Shown here piece after piece: positions 8,126-16,010 of a stretch of DNA of 64,000 nucleotides (position 1 is the stretch's first letter; each line of letters begins with the position of its first letter). A program made the translations under genes and the position numbers. Location: NCBI GenBank assembly GCA_028696185.1, contig JAQVHL010000003.1:36119-100118 (forward strand). Direction: 5' to 3'. Source of the DNA: Halothiobacillaceae bacterium. GTDB taxonomy: Bacteria; Pseudomonadota; Gammaproteobacteria; Halothiobacillales; Halothiobacillaceae. Under the pieces are notes generated by a model that was not told the origin of the DNA, did not search any database, and saw nothing but the letters and a program-made list of their open reading frames with translations.

Positions 8126-9481
8126 ATGTCTGAAACGATGATCAAAGAGCAGTCACCCGCTGTGGCTGTCGGAAGCGAAGGCGTGGCCTCCGAAGGGCGC
8201 CGCAAGTTCCTTCGCAAGAGCATGGCCGTTGCCGGTGGTGCTGCCCTGGCCGCTGGCGCCGGTGCGGGCGCAGCCGTCGCCGCGCCTCTGGCCATCCCCC
8301 CGACCAACAAGGTTCTGGGGCGTGGCGTGGTCAGTGTACCGTACGGTATGCCGTCCAAGTTTGAAGCCCACGTGGTGCGCCGTAACGTCGAGTGGTTGAC
8401 CGCCGACACCATCGCCTCCATCAGCTTTACCCCGCTGCAGGATCTGAACGGCATCATTACCCCGAACGGCCTGCACTTCGAGCGTTACCACAGCGGGGCC
8501 GTCGACATTGATCCGGCCACCCATCGCCTGGTCATCCATGGCATGGTATCCAAGCCGATGATCTTCACCGTTGAAGATCTCAAGCGCTTCCCGTCCCACA
8601 CCGGTATCTGGTTCCTGGAGTGCCCGGCAAACGGCGCGATGGAATGGCGTGGCGTGCAGATGAACTCCCTGCAGTTCACCCATGGCATGATCAGCTGCGC
8701 CGAATGGACCGGTGTCAAGCTGACCGACCTGATGGAATACTGCGGTGTTTCCAAGGACGCGACCTGGCTGTACGGCGAAGGCGCCGACGGTTCCGCCCTG
8801 CAGCGCTCCATTCCGCTGCCCGGCGCCAAGGACCAGTTCGGCAAGCCCATCCCCGATGCCGACAGCATCTACAAGGACATCATCATCGCTTACGCCCAGA
8901 ACGGCGAAGCGCTGCGTCCTGAGCAGGGCTACCCGATCCGTATCATCGTTCCGGGTTGCGAAGCCAACGTTTCCGTCAAGTACCTGCGTCGCATCAAGTT
9001 CACCAACAAGCCCTTGGTGACCTACCAGGAAACTCGTCACTACACCGACGTACTGCCGGACGGCAAGGCACGCCAGTTCAGTCTCATCAACGAGACCAAC
9101 TCCGTCATCACCACCCCCTGCCCGGATTACAAGCTGAACGGCAAGGGCTTCCACGAGATCCGTGGTCTGGCCTGGTCCGGCCGTGGCAAGATCAAAGGCG
9201 TGGACATCTCCGTTGACGGCGGCAAGAACTGGGCGCCGGCCAAGCTGGTCGAGCCTGTGATGAGCAAGTGCATGACGCGCTTTACCTTCCCTTGGGACTG
9301 GAACGGTCAGGAAGCCCTGATCATGAGCCGTGCGACCGACGAAACCGGTTTCGTACAGCCCACGCTGGCCCAGCTCAGGAAAGTGCGTGGCACGGAGAGC
9401 ATCTATCACAAGAACTCCATCCAGGTGTGGAAAGTCGAAGCGAACGGTGAGGTGAAGAATGTCCAGATCGAAAATGTTTAA
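8126..9481 (+). CDS. soxC: Sulfane dehydrogenase molybdenum subunit SoxC
   Basis: A 451-residue periplasmic molybdoenzyme of the sulfite oxidase family. In the Sox pathway SoxC with cytochrome SoxD oxidises the SoxY-bound sulfane sulfur, releasing six electrons. A twin-arginine signal (RRKFLRKS, R25-R26) precedes an Ala/Gly-rich hydrophobic stretch, fitting Tat export of a folded cofactor enzyme. The Mo-ligating cysteine is C166 in FLECPANGAMEW. The C-terminal Mo-co dimerisation domain includes GLAWSGRGKIKGVDISVDGGKNW. The gene overlaps soxD by 23 bp, and Mo-cofactor genes lie divergently upstream. A SorA-type sulfite dehydrogenase is the alternative, but the SoxD partner favours SoxC. Confidence 0.88.
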   Translation: MSETMIKEQSPAVAVGSEGVASEGRRKFLRKSMAVAGGAALAAGAGAGAAVAAPLAIPPTNKVLGRGVVSVPYGMPSKFEAHVVRRNVEWLTADTIASISFTPLQDLNGIITPNGLHFERYHSGAVDIDPATHRLVIHGMVSKPMIFTVEDLKRFPSHTGIWFLECPANGAMEWRGVQMNSLQFTHGMISCAEWTGVKLTDLMEYCGVSKDATWLYGEGADGSALQRSIPLPGAKDQFGKPIPDADSIYKDIIIAYAQNGEALRPEQGYPIRIIVPGCEANVSVKYLRRIKFTNKPLVTYQETRHYTDVLPDGKARQFSLINETNSVITTPCPDYKLNGKGFHEIRGLAWSGRGKIKGVDISVDGGKNWAPAKLVEPVMSKCMTRFTFPWDWNGQEALIMSRATDETGFVQPTLAQLRKVRGTESIYHKNSIQVWKVEANGEVKNVQIENV

Positions 9482-10163
9482 GCTGAGCGCGGTTGCCGGC
9501 ACCCTGCTGCTGGCAGGCACCGCTGCTGTTGCAGCCCCGAAGGTCCAGGGCATCGGCAACGCCATCTCCGACGCCGACATCAAGCCCTGGGACATCAGTG
9601 TGTTCTTCGATGGCGAGAATCTGCCGGCCGGTCAGGGTTCCGTGAAGGAAGGCGAGCCGATCTATCAGGCCAAGTGCGCCATGTGTCACGGCGAGTTTGG
9701 TGAAGGCGCTCGCGGTTATCCGAAGATGCTGGGCGGCACGATGGAAGAGTTCCATCACGCGGCTCAGCACGGCGAGGACAACGTAGGCATCCGTGGTGTC
9801 AACAACATGTGGGGCCACGCGCCGACACTGTATGATTACATCCGTCGCGCCATGCCGTTCTTCGCGCCGCAATCGCTGAACGACAACGAGTCCTACGCCA
9901 CCACCTGCTACGTGCTGTATCTTGCCGAGGTCATTGACGACGAGAAGACCGTGTGCAACGCGGATGTCTTGAAGAAAATCAAGATGCCGGCACAGGACAA
10001 CTACGTCACTGACAACCGTCCAGATACCAACAGCAAGCGCTGCATGAAGGACTGCTACCAGGGCGAGCCGGTCGTCAAGGGCATGGCCGTTATCGGTGAC
10101 GTTGCCGTAGGCGCGGTCAAGAAGCGTAACGAAGCCGAAGAAGGCAAGCCGGCAGGTCACTGA
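9459..10163 (+). CDS. soxD: Cytochrome c subunit of sulfane dehydrogenase, SoxD-like
   Basis: A 234-residue periplasmic c-type cytochrome that takes electrons from SoxC. A Sec signal peptide covers about residues 1-26 (ends TAAVAAPK). The single heme-binding motif is CAMCH (C73, C76, H77). Methionine in RRAMPFFAPQSL is the likely axial ligand, and the last part carries further cysteines (about residues 167, 188 and 192). Well-studied SoxD proteins such as that of Paracoccus are longer and carry two hemes, so this is a short mono-heme version. The start at 9459 follows GAGGTGA inside the soxC end, implying translational coupling. Confidence 0.85.
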   Translation: MSRSKMFKLSAVAGTLLLAGTAAVAAPKVQGIGNAISDADIKPWDISVFFDGENLPAGQGSVKEGEPIYQAKCAMCHGEFGEGARGYPKMLGGTMEEFHHAAQHGEDNVGIRGVNNMWGHAPTLYDYIRRAMPFFAPQSLNDNESYATTCYVLYLAEVIDDEKTVCNADVLKKIKMPAQDNYVTDNRPDTNSKRCMKDCYQGEPVVKGMAVIGDVAVGAVKKRNEAEEGKPAGH

Positions 10164-10194
10164 GCCTTTCGCTTCGACGCTGTCTGCTGATGAG

Positions 10195-10220
10195 GGGCCC
10201 GAGTCATCGGGCCCTTTTGT
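10195..10220 (+). terminator. Intrinsic terminator after soxCD
   Basis: GGGCCCGA and TCGGGCCC form a perfect 8-bp stem with a 4-nt loop, followed by TTTTGT. It lies 32 bp after the soxD stop codon and ends the soxCD transcript. Confidence 0.85.
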
Positions 10221-10235
10221 ATTTTCAGGGTCCGG

Positions 10236-10730
10236 GCCTTTGCCGGTGACCGCGTAGCGGTCTGCCGTCTGTCCGGGCTTTTGTTTGGTACCTTTCTTTG
10301 GGCAAGCAAAGAAAGGTACTCGCCCGCGCGCGATTCAAGCCGTTCGAAGTGCGCCGCTTAAGGTGGGCGAAACAGCGCGTAAGCCTGTCCTGATCGCTTT
10401 CTGAAAAACGTATCCAGCTTACCGCTTGCTTTAAAAATAAAGTCGTTCGGCAGCCGGTTAAAGCCGCTTTCAAGAACCGTTGGAGCCCTTTTTTGCCCGC
10501 CTTGAGGTTTGGCCTTTCATACAAGCGCCAACGCAAGCGGGCAAGTCACTTTTCTTGCTTGTGCAAGAAAAGTGACCCAAAGCCCCCCCACGGGACCGCC
10601 CTTCGGGCAATCCCTGGCCTGACCTGTTCCAGCCGCGACCCGACTTCCACAGGCCAGTCCATGGCGGTCTCAAAGGGGGGCTTCCTTACGCCCACGCTCG
10701 TCCAACAAGCGTTTTTTGTAAAAACCCTCT
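10236..10730. repeat. Dispersed hairpin-rich repeat, copy A
   Basis: This roughly 500-bp gene-free stretch between soxD and rpoH is built from hairpins. GACCGC-gta-GCGGTC is at 10248-10262, a 13-bp stem at 10288-10319 and a 14-bp stem at 10545-10576. A nested cruciform follows, with GACCGCC/GGCGGTC outside CTGGCCTG/CAGGCCAG (about 10594-10669). From about 10445 to 10718 it is closely similar, in inverted orientation, to 63620-63953 at the other end of the window. The short open frames across it differ between copies and look non-coding. It directly abuts the rpoH stop codon. Confidence 0.8.
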
Positions 10731-11591
10731 TCAAGCCTCAATGGCGCTGCGCAGCTTGCGCAGCGCGTTCTGCTCGATCTGGCGGATGCGTTCGGCAGAG
10801 ACGCTGTAGGTTGCGGCCAGCTCGTGTAGAGTGGCTTTTTCGCCGTCCTGCAACCAGCGTTGCTGGAGGATGTCCCGGCTGCGTGCGTCGAGCTTTTCCA
10901 GGGCCTGCTGCATGCGTTCGACGCGCTGGTGATGGGCGTCGCCTTCTTCGAGGCGCAAGGCCGGGTCCGCATCCGGGGCGGCGAGATAGGCGATGGGGCC
11001 CGGTGCGGCGTCCTCATCTTCTGTGTTCAGCGGGTCGAGCGCGAGATCCTGCCCATAAAGGCGGGACTCCATCTCAACCACGTCGCGGGCGGGTACACCC
11101 AGCTCTTCAGCGATGCGCTCTGCCTCGTCCTGGCTCATCCAGCCCAGCTGCTCGCGTGCACCGCGCAGACGGAAGAACAGCTTGCGCTGGGATTTGGTGG
11201 TGGCCACACGCACGATGCGCCAGTTGCGCAGGATGAATTCGTGGATTTCGGCGCGTATCCAGTGCACGGCGAAGGAAACCAGACGCACCTTGTGATCCGG
11301 CTCGAAGCGCTTGACCGCCTTCATCAGGCCGATGTTGCCTTCCTGAATGAGGTCGGGCAAGGGCAGGCCGTAGCCACGGTAACTGCGTGCGATATGCACG
11401 ACGAAGCGCAGATGTGACAGCACGAGGGTGCGCGCGGCTTCGAGGTCCTGCTCATCGCGCAGCCGGCGAGCGAGACGGTATTCTTCGTCGGCGTCGAGCA
11501 GTGGGAGGCGACGAAGCTCGTCAAGATAGGCTTGCAGCGTATCGCCCGTCGGGGCGGGCAGGGTCTGTGACTTGAGCATCAGGGATGTCAT
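10731..11591 (-). CDS. rpoH: RNA polymerase heat-shock sigma factor RpoH (sigma-32)
   Basis: A 286-residue group-3 sigma factor directing RNA polymerase to heat-shock promoters. Region 1.2 is TLQAYLDELRRLPLLDADEE. Region 2 contains SHLRFVVHIARSYRGYGLP, DLIQEGNIGLMKAVKRF and FAVHWIRAEIHEFILRNWRIVR. The RpoH box QRKLFFRLR follows, then region 4 with LHELAATYSVSAERIRQIEQNALRKLR. The ATG at 11591 is used; the ATG at 11579 is an alternative. It lies downstream of ftsYEX as in E. coli. A perfect CIRCE operator sits 22 bp upstream of the start, so HrcA control is likely. Confidence 0.95.
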   Translation of the reverse strand: MTSLMLKSQTLPAPTGDTLQAYLDELRRLPLLDADEEYRLARRLRDEQDLEAARTLVLSHLRFVVHIARSYRGYGLPLPDLIQEGNIGLMKAVKRFEPDHKVRLVSFAVHWIRAEIHEFILRNWRIVRVATTKSQRKLFFRLRGAREQLGWMSQDEAERIAEELGVPARDVVEMESRLYGQDLALDPLNTEDEDAAPGPIAYLAAPDADPALRLEEGDAHHQRVERMQQALEKLDARSRDILQQRWLQDGEKATLHELAATYSVSAERIRQIEQNALRKLRSAIEA

Positions 11592-11612
11592 CGCGGTGGA
11601 ACTCGCCTCATG

Positions 11613-11639
11613 TTAGCACTCTTGATATTGGAGTGCTAA
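11613..11639. promoter_or_regulatory. CIRCE operator (HrcA-binding site) upstream of rpoH
   Basis: TTAGCACTC, a 9-nt spacer and GAGTGCTAA give an exact match to the CIRCE inverted repeat bound by the heat-shock repressor HrcA. It lies in the 71-bp gap between ftsX and rpoH, 22 bp before the rpoH start codon, where it would block a local rpoH promoter or lie in the 5' leader. Confidence 0.93.
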
Positions 11640-11662
11640 AGCGCGGGGCGGTTCCCCGGAAT

Positions 11663-12604
11663 TCATTCCGTACTCAGGCGGCGCAGGAAAAAAGTGGCGG
11701 TAATCCAGGCGCCCAGCCAGCCGAGCAGGCCCCCTCCGGCGATCAGCGAGGCGAGTACGATCACGGGCAGGCCGTCGGTGGGCAGCACCAGGCCGTAGCC
11801 CTGGGTGAGTGCAACGAGTGGTGCATTGAGCAGGGCCAGCATCAGGCTGACGATCAATCCGGCGGCGAGTCCGCCCAAGGCGCCCTGAATCAGACCGACA
11901 TAGAGCAGCGGACGGCGTATGAAGCGGCGTGTGCCACCGATCAGCTGCACGAGCCGCACTTCGGCGATGCGATCCTGGAGCTCAAGGCGTACGGTGTTGC
12001 CGATGACGAAGGCGACGGAGGCGCCAAGCAGCCAGGAAATCAGCAAGGCGGCTTCGCGCGCGCCGGCCAGTATGGTTTCCAGACGGTCCAGCCAGTCAGC
12101 ATCACGGCTGACGCGGGCCACGCCAGAGAGCGTGCCGGCGCGTTCGCGAAGGGAATCGACATGCTGGCTGTCGCTGTAGGCCGGGGAGGGGTGCAGGATC
12201 AGCACGGTCGGCAAGGGGTTGTGCCCCAGGCTGGCGGCGGTCCCCTGGATGCCGAGGCGCTCTTCCAGCTCGCGTAGGCCCTGTTCGGGGGTGATCAGGC
12301 GCGCTTCGCTGATTTCCGGCCAGCCGCGCACCTGCGAGAGCAGGGCGTTGGCGTTTTCCGCACGGATGTTCTCGTCAAGATAGAGGCTCAGGTGGCTGGC
12401 GCGCTCGCGCCAGGTGGCACTCATCTGTTCAAGATTGACGAGTACGGCGTAGAGCACGCCGGGCAGGGCCAGTGCCACACCGATCACCAGGACGGTGAGC
12501 AGGGCGCCGACGGGACCATGGCGGAAGCGGCCCAGGGCGTCGAGCAGGCTCTGTCGGTGATGATGGCGCCAGGAGTCCAGGCGGCGGGCGAGATCCTGCT
12601 TCAT
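11663..12604 (-). CDS. ftsX: Cell-division ABC transporter permease FtsX
   Basis: A 313-residue inner-membrane partner of FtsE; the complex activates septal peptidoglycan hydrolysis through periplasmic partners and helps assemble the divisome. A cytoplasmic basic N-terminus is followed by a first helix (GALLTVLVIGVALALPGVLY), a periplasmic domain of about 130 residues, and three C-terminal helices, as expected for FtsX. The region TVRLELQDRIAEVRLVQLIGG is the coupling helix facing FtsE. The start overlaps the ftsE stop by four bases. Confidence 0.93.
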   Translation of the reverse strand: MKQDLARRLDSWRHHHRQSLLDALGRFRHGPVGALLTVLVIGVALALPGVLYAVLVNLEQMSATWRERASHLSLYLDENIRAENANALLSQVRGWPEISEARLITPEQGLRELEERLGIQGTAASLGHNPLPTVLILHPSPAYSDSQHVDSLRERAGTLSGVARVSRDADWLDRLETILAGAREAALLISWLLGASVAFVIGNTVRLELQDRIAEVRLVQLIGGTRRFIRRPLLYVGLIQGALGGLAAGLIVSLMLALLNAPLVALTQGYGLVLPTDGLPVIVLASLIAGGGLLGWLGAWITATFFLRRLSTE

Positions 12605-13269
12605 GGCTGGGCCTCGTCGCTGGCGAGCTGCCCGTTCTCAAGTATCAGACGCGGCGTGTCAAAGCGTTCGATCAGGTCGTGATCGTGACTGGCGACCAGG
12701 ACGGTGACCCCCACTTCATTGAACTTGCAGAATTCGTTCATGATTTCCAGCGACAGATCGGGGTCGAGATTGCCGGTGGGTTCGTCGGCGAGAATGATGG
12801 CCGGTCGATTGACCAGGGCGCGGGCGATATTCACACGCTGCTGCTCGCCCCCGGAAAGCTCAAGCGGGTAGGCACGCTCGCGATCGAGCAGACCCACTTT
12901 GTCCAGCGCGGCACGCACGCGGCGCGCGATTTCCGCCGGGCGGTAGCCGCTGACGACCAGTGGCAGGGCGACGTTATCGTAGAGGGTGCGGTCTTCGAGC
13001 AGGTGATGGTCCTGGAAGATCAGGCCGATACGGCGCCTCAGGTAGGGAATGCGGTAGTCCGGAAGGCGGGCGATGTCCACGCCATCCACCAGCACGCGTC
13101 CGGCGGTGGGGCGCAGCAGGGCGGGAATGAGTTTGAGCAGCGTGCTCTTGCCGGCGCCGGAGTGGCCGGTAAGAAAGGCCATGCGCCCACGCTCCAGCGA
13201 GAAATTCACATTGAGCAGCGCTTGCTGACCTGTCGTGAAACGCTTGCTGACATTCTCGAAGCGGATCAT
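12601..13269 (-). CDS. ftsE: Cell-division ATP-binding protein FtsE
   Basis: A 222-residue ABC ATPase with Walker [10 protein letters not shown], signature LSGGEQQRV and Walker [12 protein letters not shown], followed by the H-loop in VASHD. It powers the FtsEX complex at the septum. The start codon overlaps the ftsY stop by four bases and the stop overlaps the ftsX start, so ftsY-ftsE-ftsX is a tightly coupled operon. Confidence 0.95.
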   Translation of the reverse strand: MIRFENVSKRFTTGQQALLNVNFSLERGRMAFLTGHSGAGKSTLLKLIPALLRPTAGRVLVDGVDIARLPDYRIPYLRRRIGLIFQDHHLLEDRTLYDNVALPLVVSGYRPAEIARRVRAALDKVGLLDRERAYPLELSGGEQQRVNIARALVNRPAIILADEPTGNLDPDLSLEIMNEFCKFNEVGVTVLVASHDHDLIERFDTPRLILENGQLASDEAQP

Positions 13270-14450
13270 GGGCGTTCGTCGTCCGGCACGACATCGAGCA
13301 TGGCATCGACGAAGTCGCGGGCGCCGAAGGGACGCAGATCGGCCATGCTTTCACCGACGCCGAGAAAACGTATGGGCAGCCCCAGCGCGTGGGTGATGGC
13401 GAACACGATGCCGCCCTTGGCGGTACCGTCGAGTTTGGTAAGGATCAGGCCGGTGACACCCAGCGCCTCGTTGAACTGCCGTGCCTGGTTGAGGGCGTTC
13501 TGGCCGATGCTGGCATCGAGCACCAGCAACACTTCCTGCGGAGCGTCGGGGTCGAGTTTGCTCATCACGCGCTTGACCTTGCGCAGCTCGTCCATCAGGC
13601 CGGACTGGGTGTGCAGGCGGCCAGCCGTGTCGGCGATGAGAATGTCAATGCCGCGCGAGCGCGCGGCCTGCAGGGCGTCGAAAATCACCGCACTGGAGTC
13701 CGCACCGCTATCCTGCGCCACCACGGTGACGCCGTTGCGTTCACCCCAGGTCTGGAGCTGCTCTACGGCGGCGGCACGGAAGGTATCACCCGCAGCCAGC
13801 ATGACGGAGCGGCCTTCGCGCCCGAAATGGTGCGCCAGCTTGCCAATGGAGGTGGTCTTGCCCGCACCGTTCACACCGGCGACCAGAATGACGAAGGTGC
13901 CCTGTCCCCGCGGTGGCGTGAGCGGTACTTCGGCTTTTTCCAGGCGGGCGGTCATGTCCTCGCGCAGGGCACTGAACAGGGCGTCGGCGTCGGCCAGTTC
14001 CTTGCGCGAAACCTTGCGGGTAAGGTTCGCGATCAGTTCCTGGGTGGTTTCAACCCCCACATCGGCCAGCAGCAGGCGGGTTTCCAGCTCTTCGAGCAGA
14101 TCATCGTCGATCTGCTTGCGGCCGAGGAAAAGCTCGGACAAACCTTCGGTGAAGCTGCGCCGGGTTTTGGCCAGGCTCTGGCGCAGGGAGGCAAACAAGC
14201 CGGCGCGCGGCTTTTCGGCTTCGACAAGGGCGGGGAGGGGAGCGGCCGTCTCCTGTCGGAGAGGCGCACCTGGGCCTGTGTCCGGGCCTGTATCCGGCGA
14301 GGATGGGGTCGTGGGCGCCTCGACGCGTTCAGGTTCACCGGAGGGGGCTGCTGGAGGCGCGGTGGGAGCCTCTTCAGGCGGGGTGATCCGGGGCTCCGGG
14401 GCGGGAGCGGGCGGGGTCTCGGTCTTTTTTCGCCGAAGGAAACCAAACAT
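13266..14450 (-). CDS. ftsY: Signal recognition particle receptor FtsY
   Basis: A 394-residue SRP receptor GTPase that docks ribosome-nascent-chain-SRP complexes at the inner membrane. Residues 1-80 form a Pro/Ala/Glu-rich, low-complexity A domain starting MFGFLRRKK. The N domain follows, then the G domain with GVNGAGKTT (G1), DTAGRLHTQ (G3) and TKLDGTAKGG (G4). The protein ends with the usual GVGESMADLRPFGARDFVDAML. It is the first gene of the leftward ftsY-ftsE-ftsX set and faces away from the M16 peptidase genes. Confidence 0.95.
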   Translation of the reverse strand: MFGFLRRKKTETPPAPAPEPRITPPEEAPTAPPAAPSGEPERVEAPTTPSSPDTGPDTGPGAPLRQETAAPLPALVEAEKPRAGLFASLRQSLAKTRRSFTEGLSELFLGRKQIDDDLLEELETRLLLADVGVETTQELIANLTRKVSRKELADADALFSALREDMTARLEKAEVPLTPPRGQGTFVILVAGVNGAGKTTSIGKLAHHFGREGRSVMLAAGDTFRAAAVEQLQTWGERNGVTVVAQDSGADSSAVIFDALQAARSRGIDILIADTAGRLHTQSGLMDELRKVKRVMSKLDPDAPQEVLLVLDASIGQNALNQARQFNEALGVTGLILTKLDGTAKGGIVFAITHALGLPIRFLGVGESMADLRPFGARDFVDAMLDVVPDDERP

Positions 14451-14543
14451 GCGTGGTAGTGTCCGAAATGGGCGCGGAAGCGGGTGTGGGATAGTGCTGT
14501 TATCCTAGCAGCCCGCTCGGGTGGAGCCAAACGGGGCAAATAA

Positions 14544-14577
14544 ACAGGGTGTTGAAAAACGCTTTCCAACACCCTGT
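14544..14577. repeat. Hairpin between ftsY and the M16 peptidase genes
   Basis: ACAGGGTGTTG and CAACACCCTGT form an 11-bp stem around a 12-nt loop in the 174-bp divergent region. It ends 47 bp before the peptidase start and is not followed by a T-run, so a leader structure or operator is more likely than a terminator. Confidence 0.5.
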
Positions 14578-14624
14578 CAAATTCCGCGTGTCCTTTTGCT
14601 ATCGCAATCTTTCGGGAGTCTTGC

Positions 14625-16010
14625 ATGAGTTTGTCAGGCCGTCTGGTTTCGGGAGCCCTGCTGTGGGTTGCCTGCCTCCTGCCGGTGTCCGCCGCGACGC
14701 CGGTTGTTCATGAGTACCGGCTGGAAAACGGGCTGGAGTTGCGCGTATTGCCGGATCATCGTGCGCCGGTCGTCACCTCGCAGGTGTGGTACCGGGTGGG
14801 GTCGGCGGATGAGCCTGGGGGTTCGACCGGGCTGTCGCATGCTCTGGAGCATATGATGTTCAAGGGGACGCAAACCCTGCCGCCCGGTGCTTTCTCGCGC
14901 GTCATCGCCGAGCATGGCGGGCGTGAGAATGCCTTCACCTCGCGCGATTACACCGCGTATTTCCAGACGCTGGCGCCCGAACATCTGGAGATTGCCTTCC
15001 GCCTGGAGGCCGATCGGATGCGTTCGCTCAAGCTCGATGCGGGGGAGTTCGCTCGTGAGATCGAAGTCATCAAGGAAGAGCGCCGTCTGCGTACCGAGGA
15101 CGACCCCGAGGCGCGTCTGAATGAGCTGTTCCAGGCCACGGCCTTTGTCAGCAATGGGTATCACCATCCGGTTATCGGCTGGATGGCGGATCTGGATCAC
15201 ATGCGTGTGGAGGATCTGCGTGCCTGGTATGCGCGGCATTACGCACCGAACAATGCCATTCTGGTGGTGGTTGGTGATGTCGAGCCGCAGGCCGTGTTAG
15301 GTCTGGCCAAAAAATATTTCGGCGCCTTGCCATCGGGTGAGCTGCCGTCCCGCCGTCTGCGGCGCGATACCGCGCAGGACGGCGAGCGCCGGGTGGTGCT
15401 GCGCGCTCCCGCCAAATTGCCCAGCCTGCTGATGGGCTACAAGGTGCCGACATTGGTCGAAGCGCCTGAATCCTGGGAGCCGTATGCCCTGGAAGTACTG
15501 TCCGGGGTGCTTGATGGAGGGGAGGCGGCGCGCTTTGCCAACCGGCTGGTTCGTACAGGGCTTGCCGCTGGCGCGGGGGCAGGTTACGACCCGATGGCGC
15601 GCGAGGGCGGCTTGTTCATCCTGGGCGGCACGCCTTCGGAGGGGGTGGAGCCTTTGAAACTCGAACAGGCCCTGCGCGGCGAGATCGAGCGTCTGCGCAA
15701 CGAACCGGTCGATCCGGCAGAGCTTTCGCGCGTGAAGGCGCAGGTGCTGGCCCAGGATATCTTCGGTCGCGATTCGAATTTCTATCAGGCGATGCGTATC
15801 GGCATCGCGGAAACCGTGGGTCTGGGGGCGGCGAGTCTTGACGCTTATCTCGCCGGTATCGAGGCGGTGACGCGCGAGCAGGTGCAGGCCGTGGCGCGCA
15901 AATACCTGATTGACGATCATCTGACGGTGGCCCGCCTCGATCCCCTGCCAATGGACGTCAGCGCGCGTCCGGTGGCTTCTGCGCAAGGAGGAACCTTCCA
16001 TGCTCGCTAA
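14625..16010 (+). CDS. M16 zinc peptidase, catalytic subunit
   Basis: A 461-residue pitrilysin-type (M16B) metallopeptidase with a Sec signal peptide (about residues 1-24, ending PVSAA), so it acts in the periplasm. The inverted zinc motif HALEH (HxxEH) and a downstream glutamate in VIKEERRLRTEDDPEARL complete the active site. The length fits one two-domain half of the M16 fold. It overlaps the next M16 gene by 11 bp; such catalytic and non-catalytic pairs often form heterodimers. This pair beside ftsY and rsmD is a known proteobacterial order. The substrate is unknown. Confidence 0.88.
   Translation: MSLSGRLVSGALLWVACLLPVSAATPVVHEYRLENGLELRVLPDHRAPVVTSQVWYRVGSADEPGGSTGLSHALEHMMFKGTQTLPPGAFSRVIAEHGGRENAFTSRDYTAYFQTLAPEHLEIAFRLEADRMRSLKLDAGEFAREIEVIKEERRLRTEDDPEARLNELFQATAFVSNGYHHPVIGWMADLDHMRVEDLRAWYARHYAPNNAILVVVGDVEPQAVLGLAKKYFGALPSGELPSRRLRRDTAQDGERRVVLRAPAKLPSLLMGYKVPTLVEAPESWEPYALEVLSGVLDGGEAARFANRLVRTGLAAGAGAGYDPMAREGGLFILGGTPSEGVEPLKLEQALRGEIERLRNEPVDPAELSRVKAQVLAQDIFGRDSNFYQAMRIGIAETVGLGAASLDAYLAGIEAVTREQVQAVARKYLIDDHLTVARLDPLPMDVSARPVASAQGGTFHAR

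Noticed and set aside
10225..10673. Open frames of 60-100 codons across repeat copy A
   Set aside because: Frames are not preserved in copy B and run through hairpins, so they are not treated as genes.
12679..14508. A 609-codon open frame antisense to ftsE and ftsY
   Set aside because: Ser/Arg/Ala-rich low-complexity translation opposite two strongly conserved genes.
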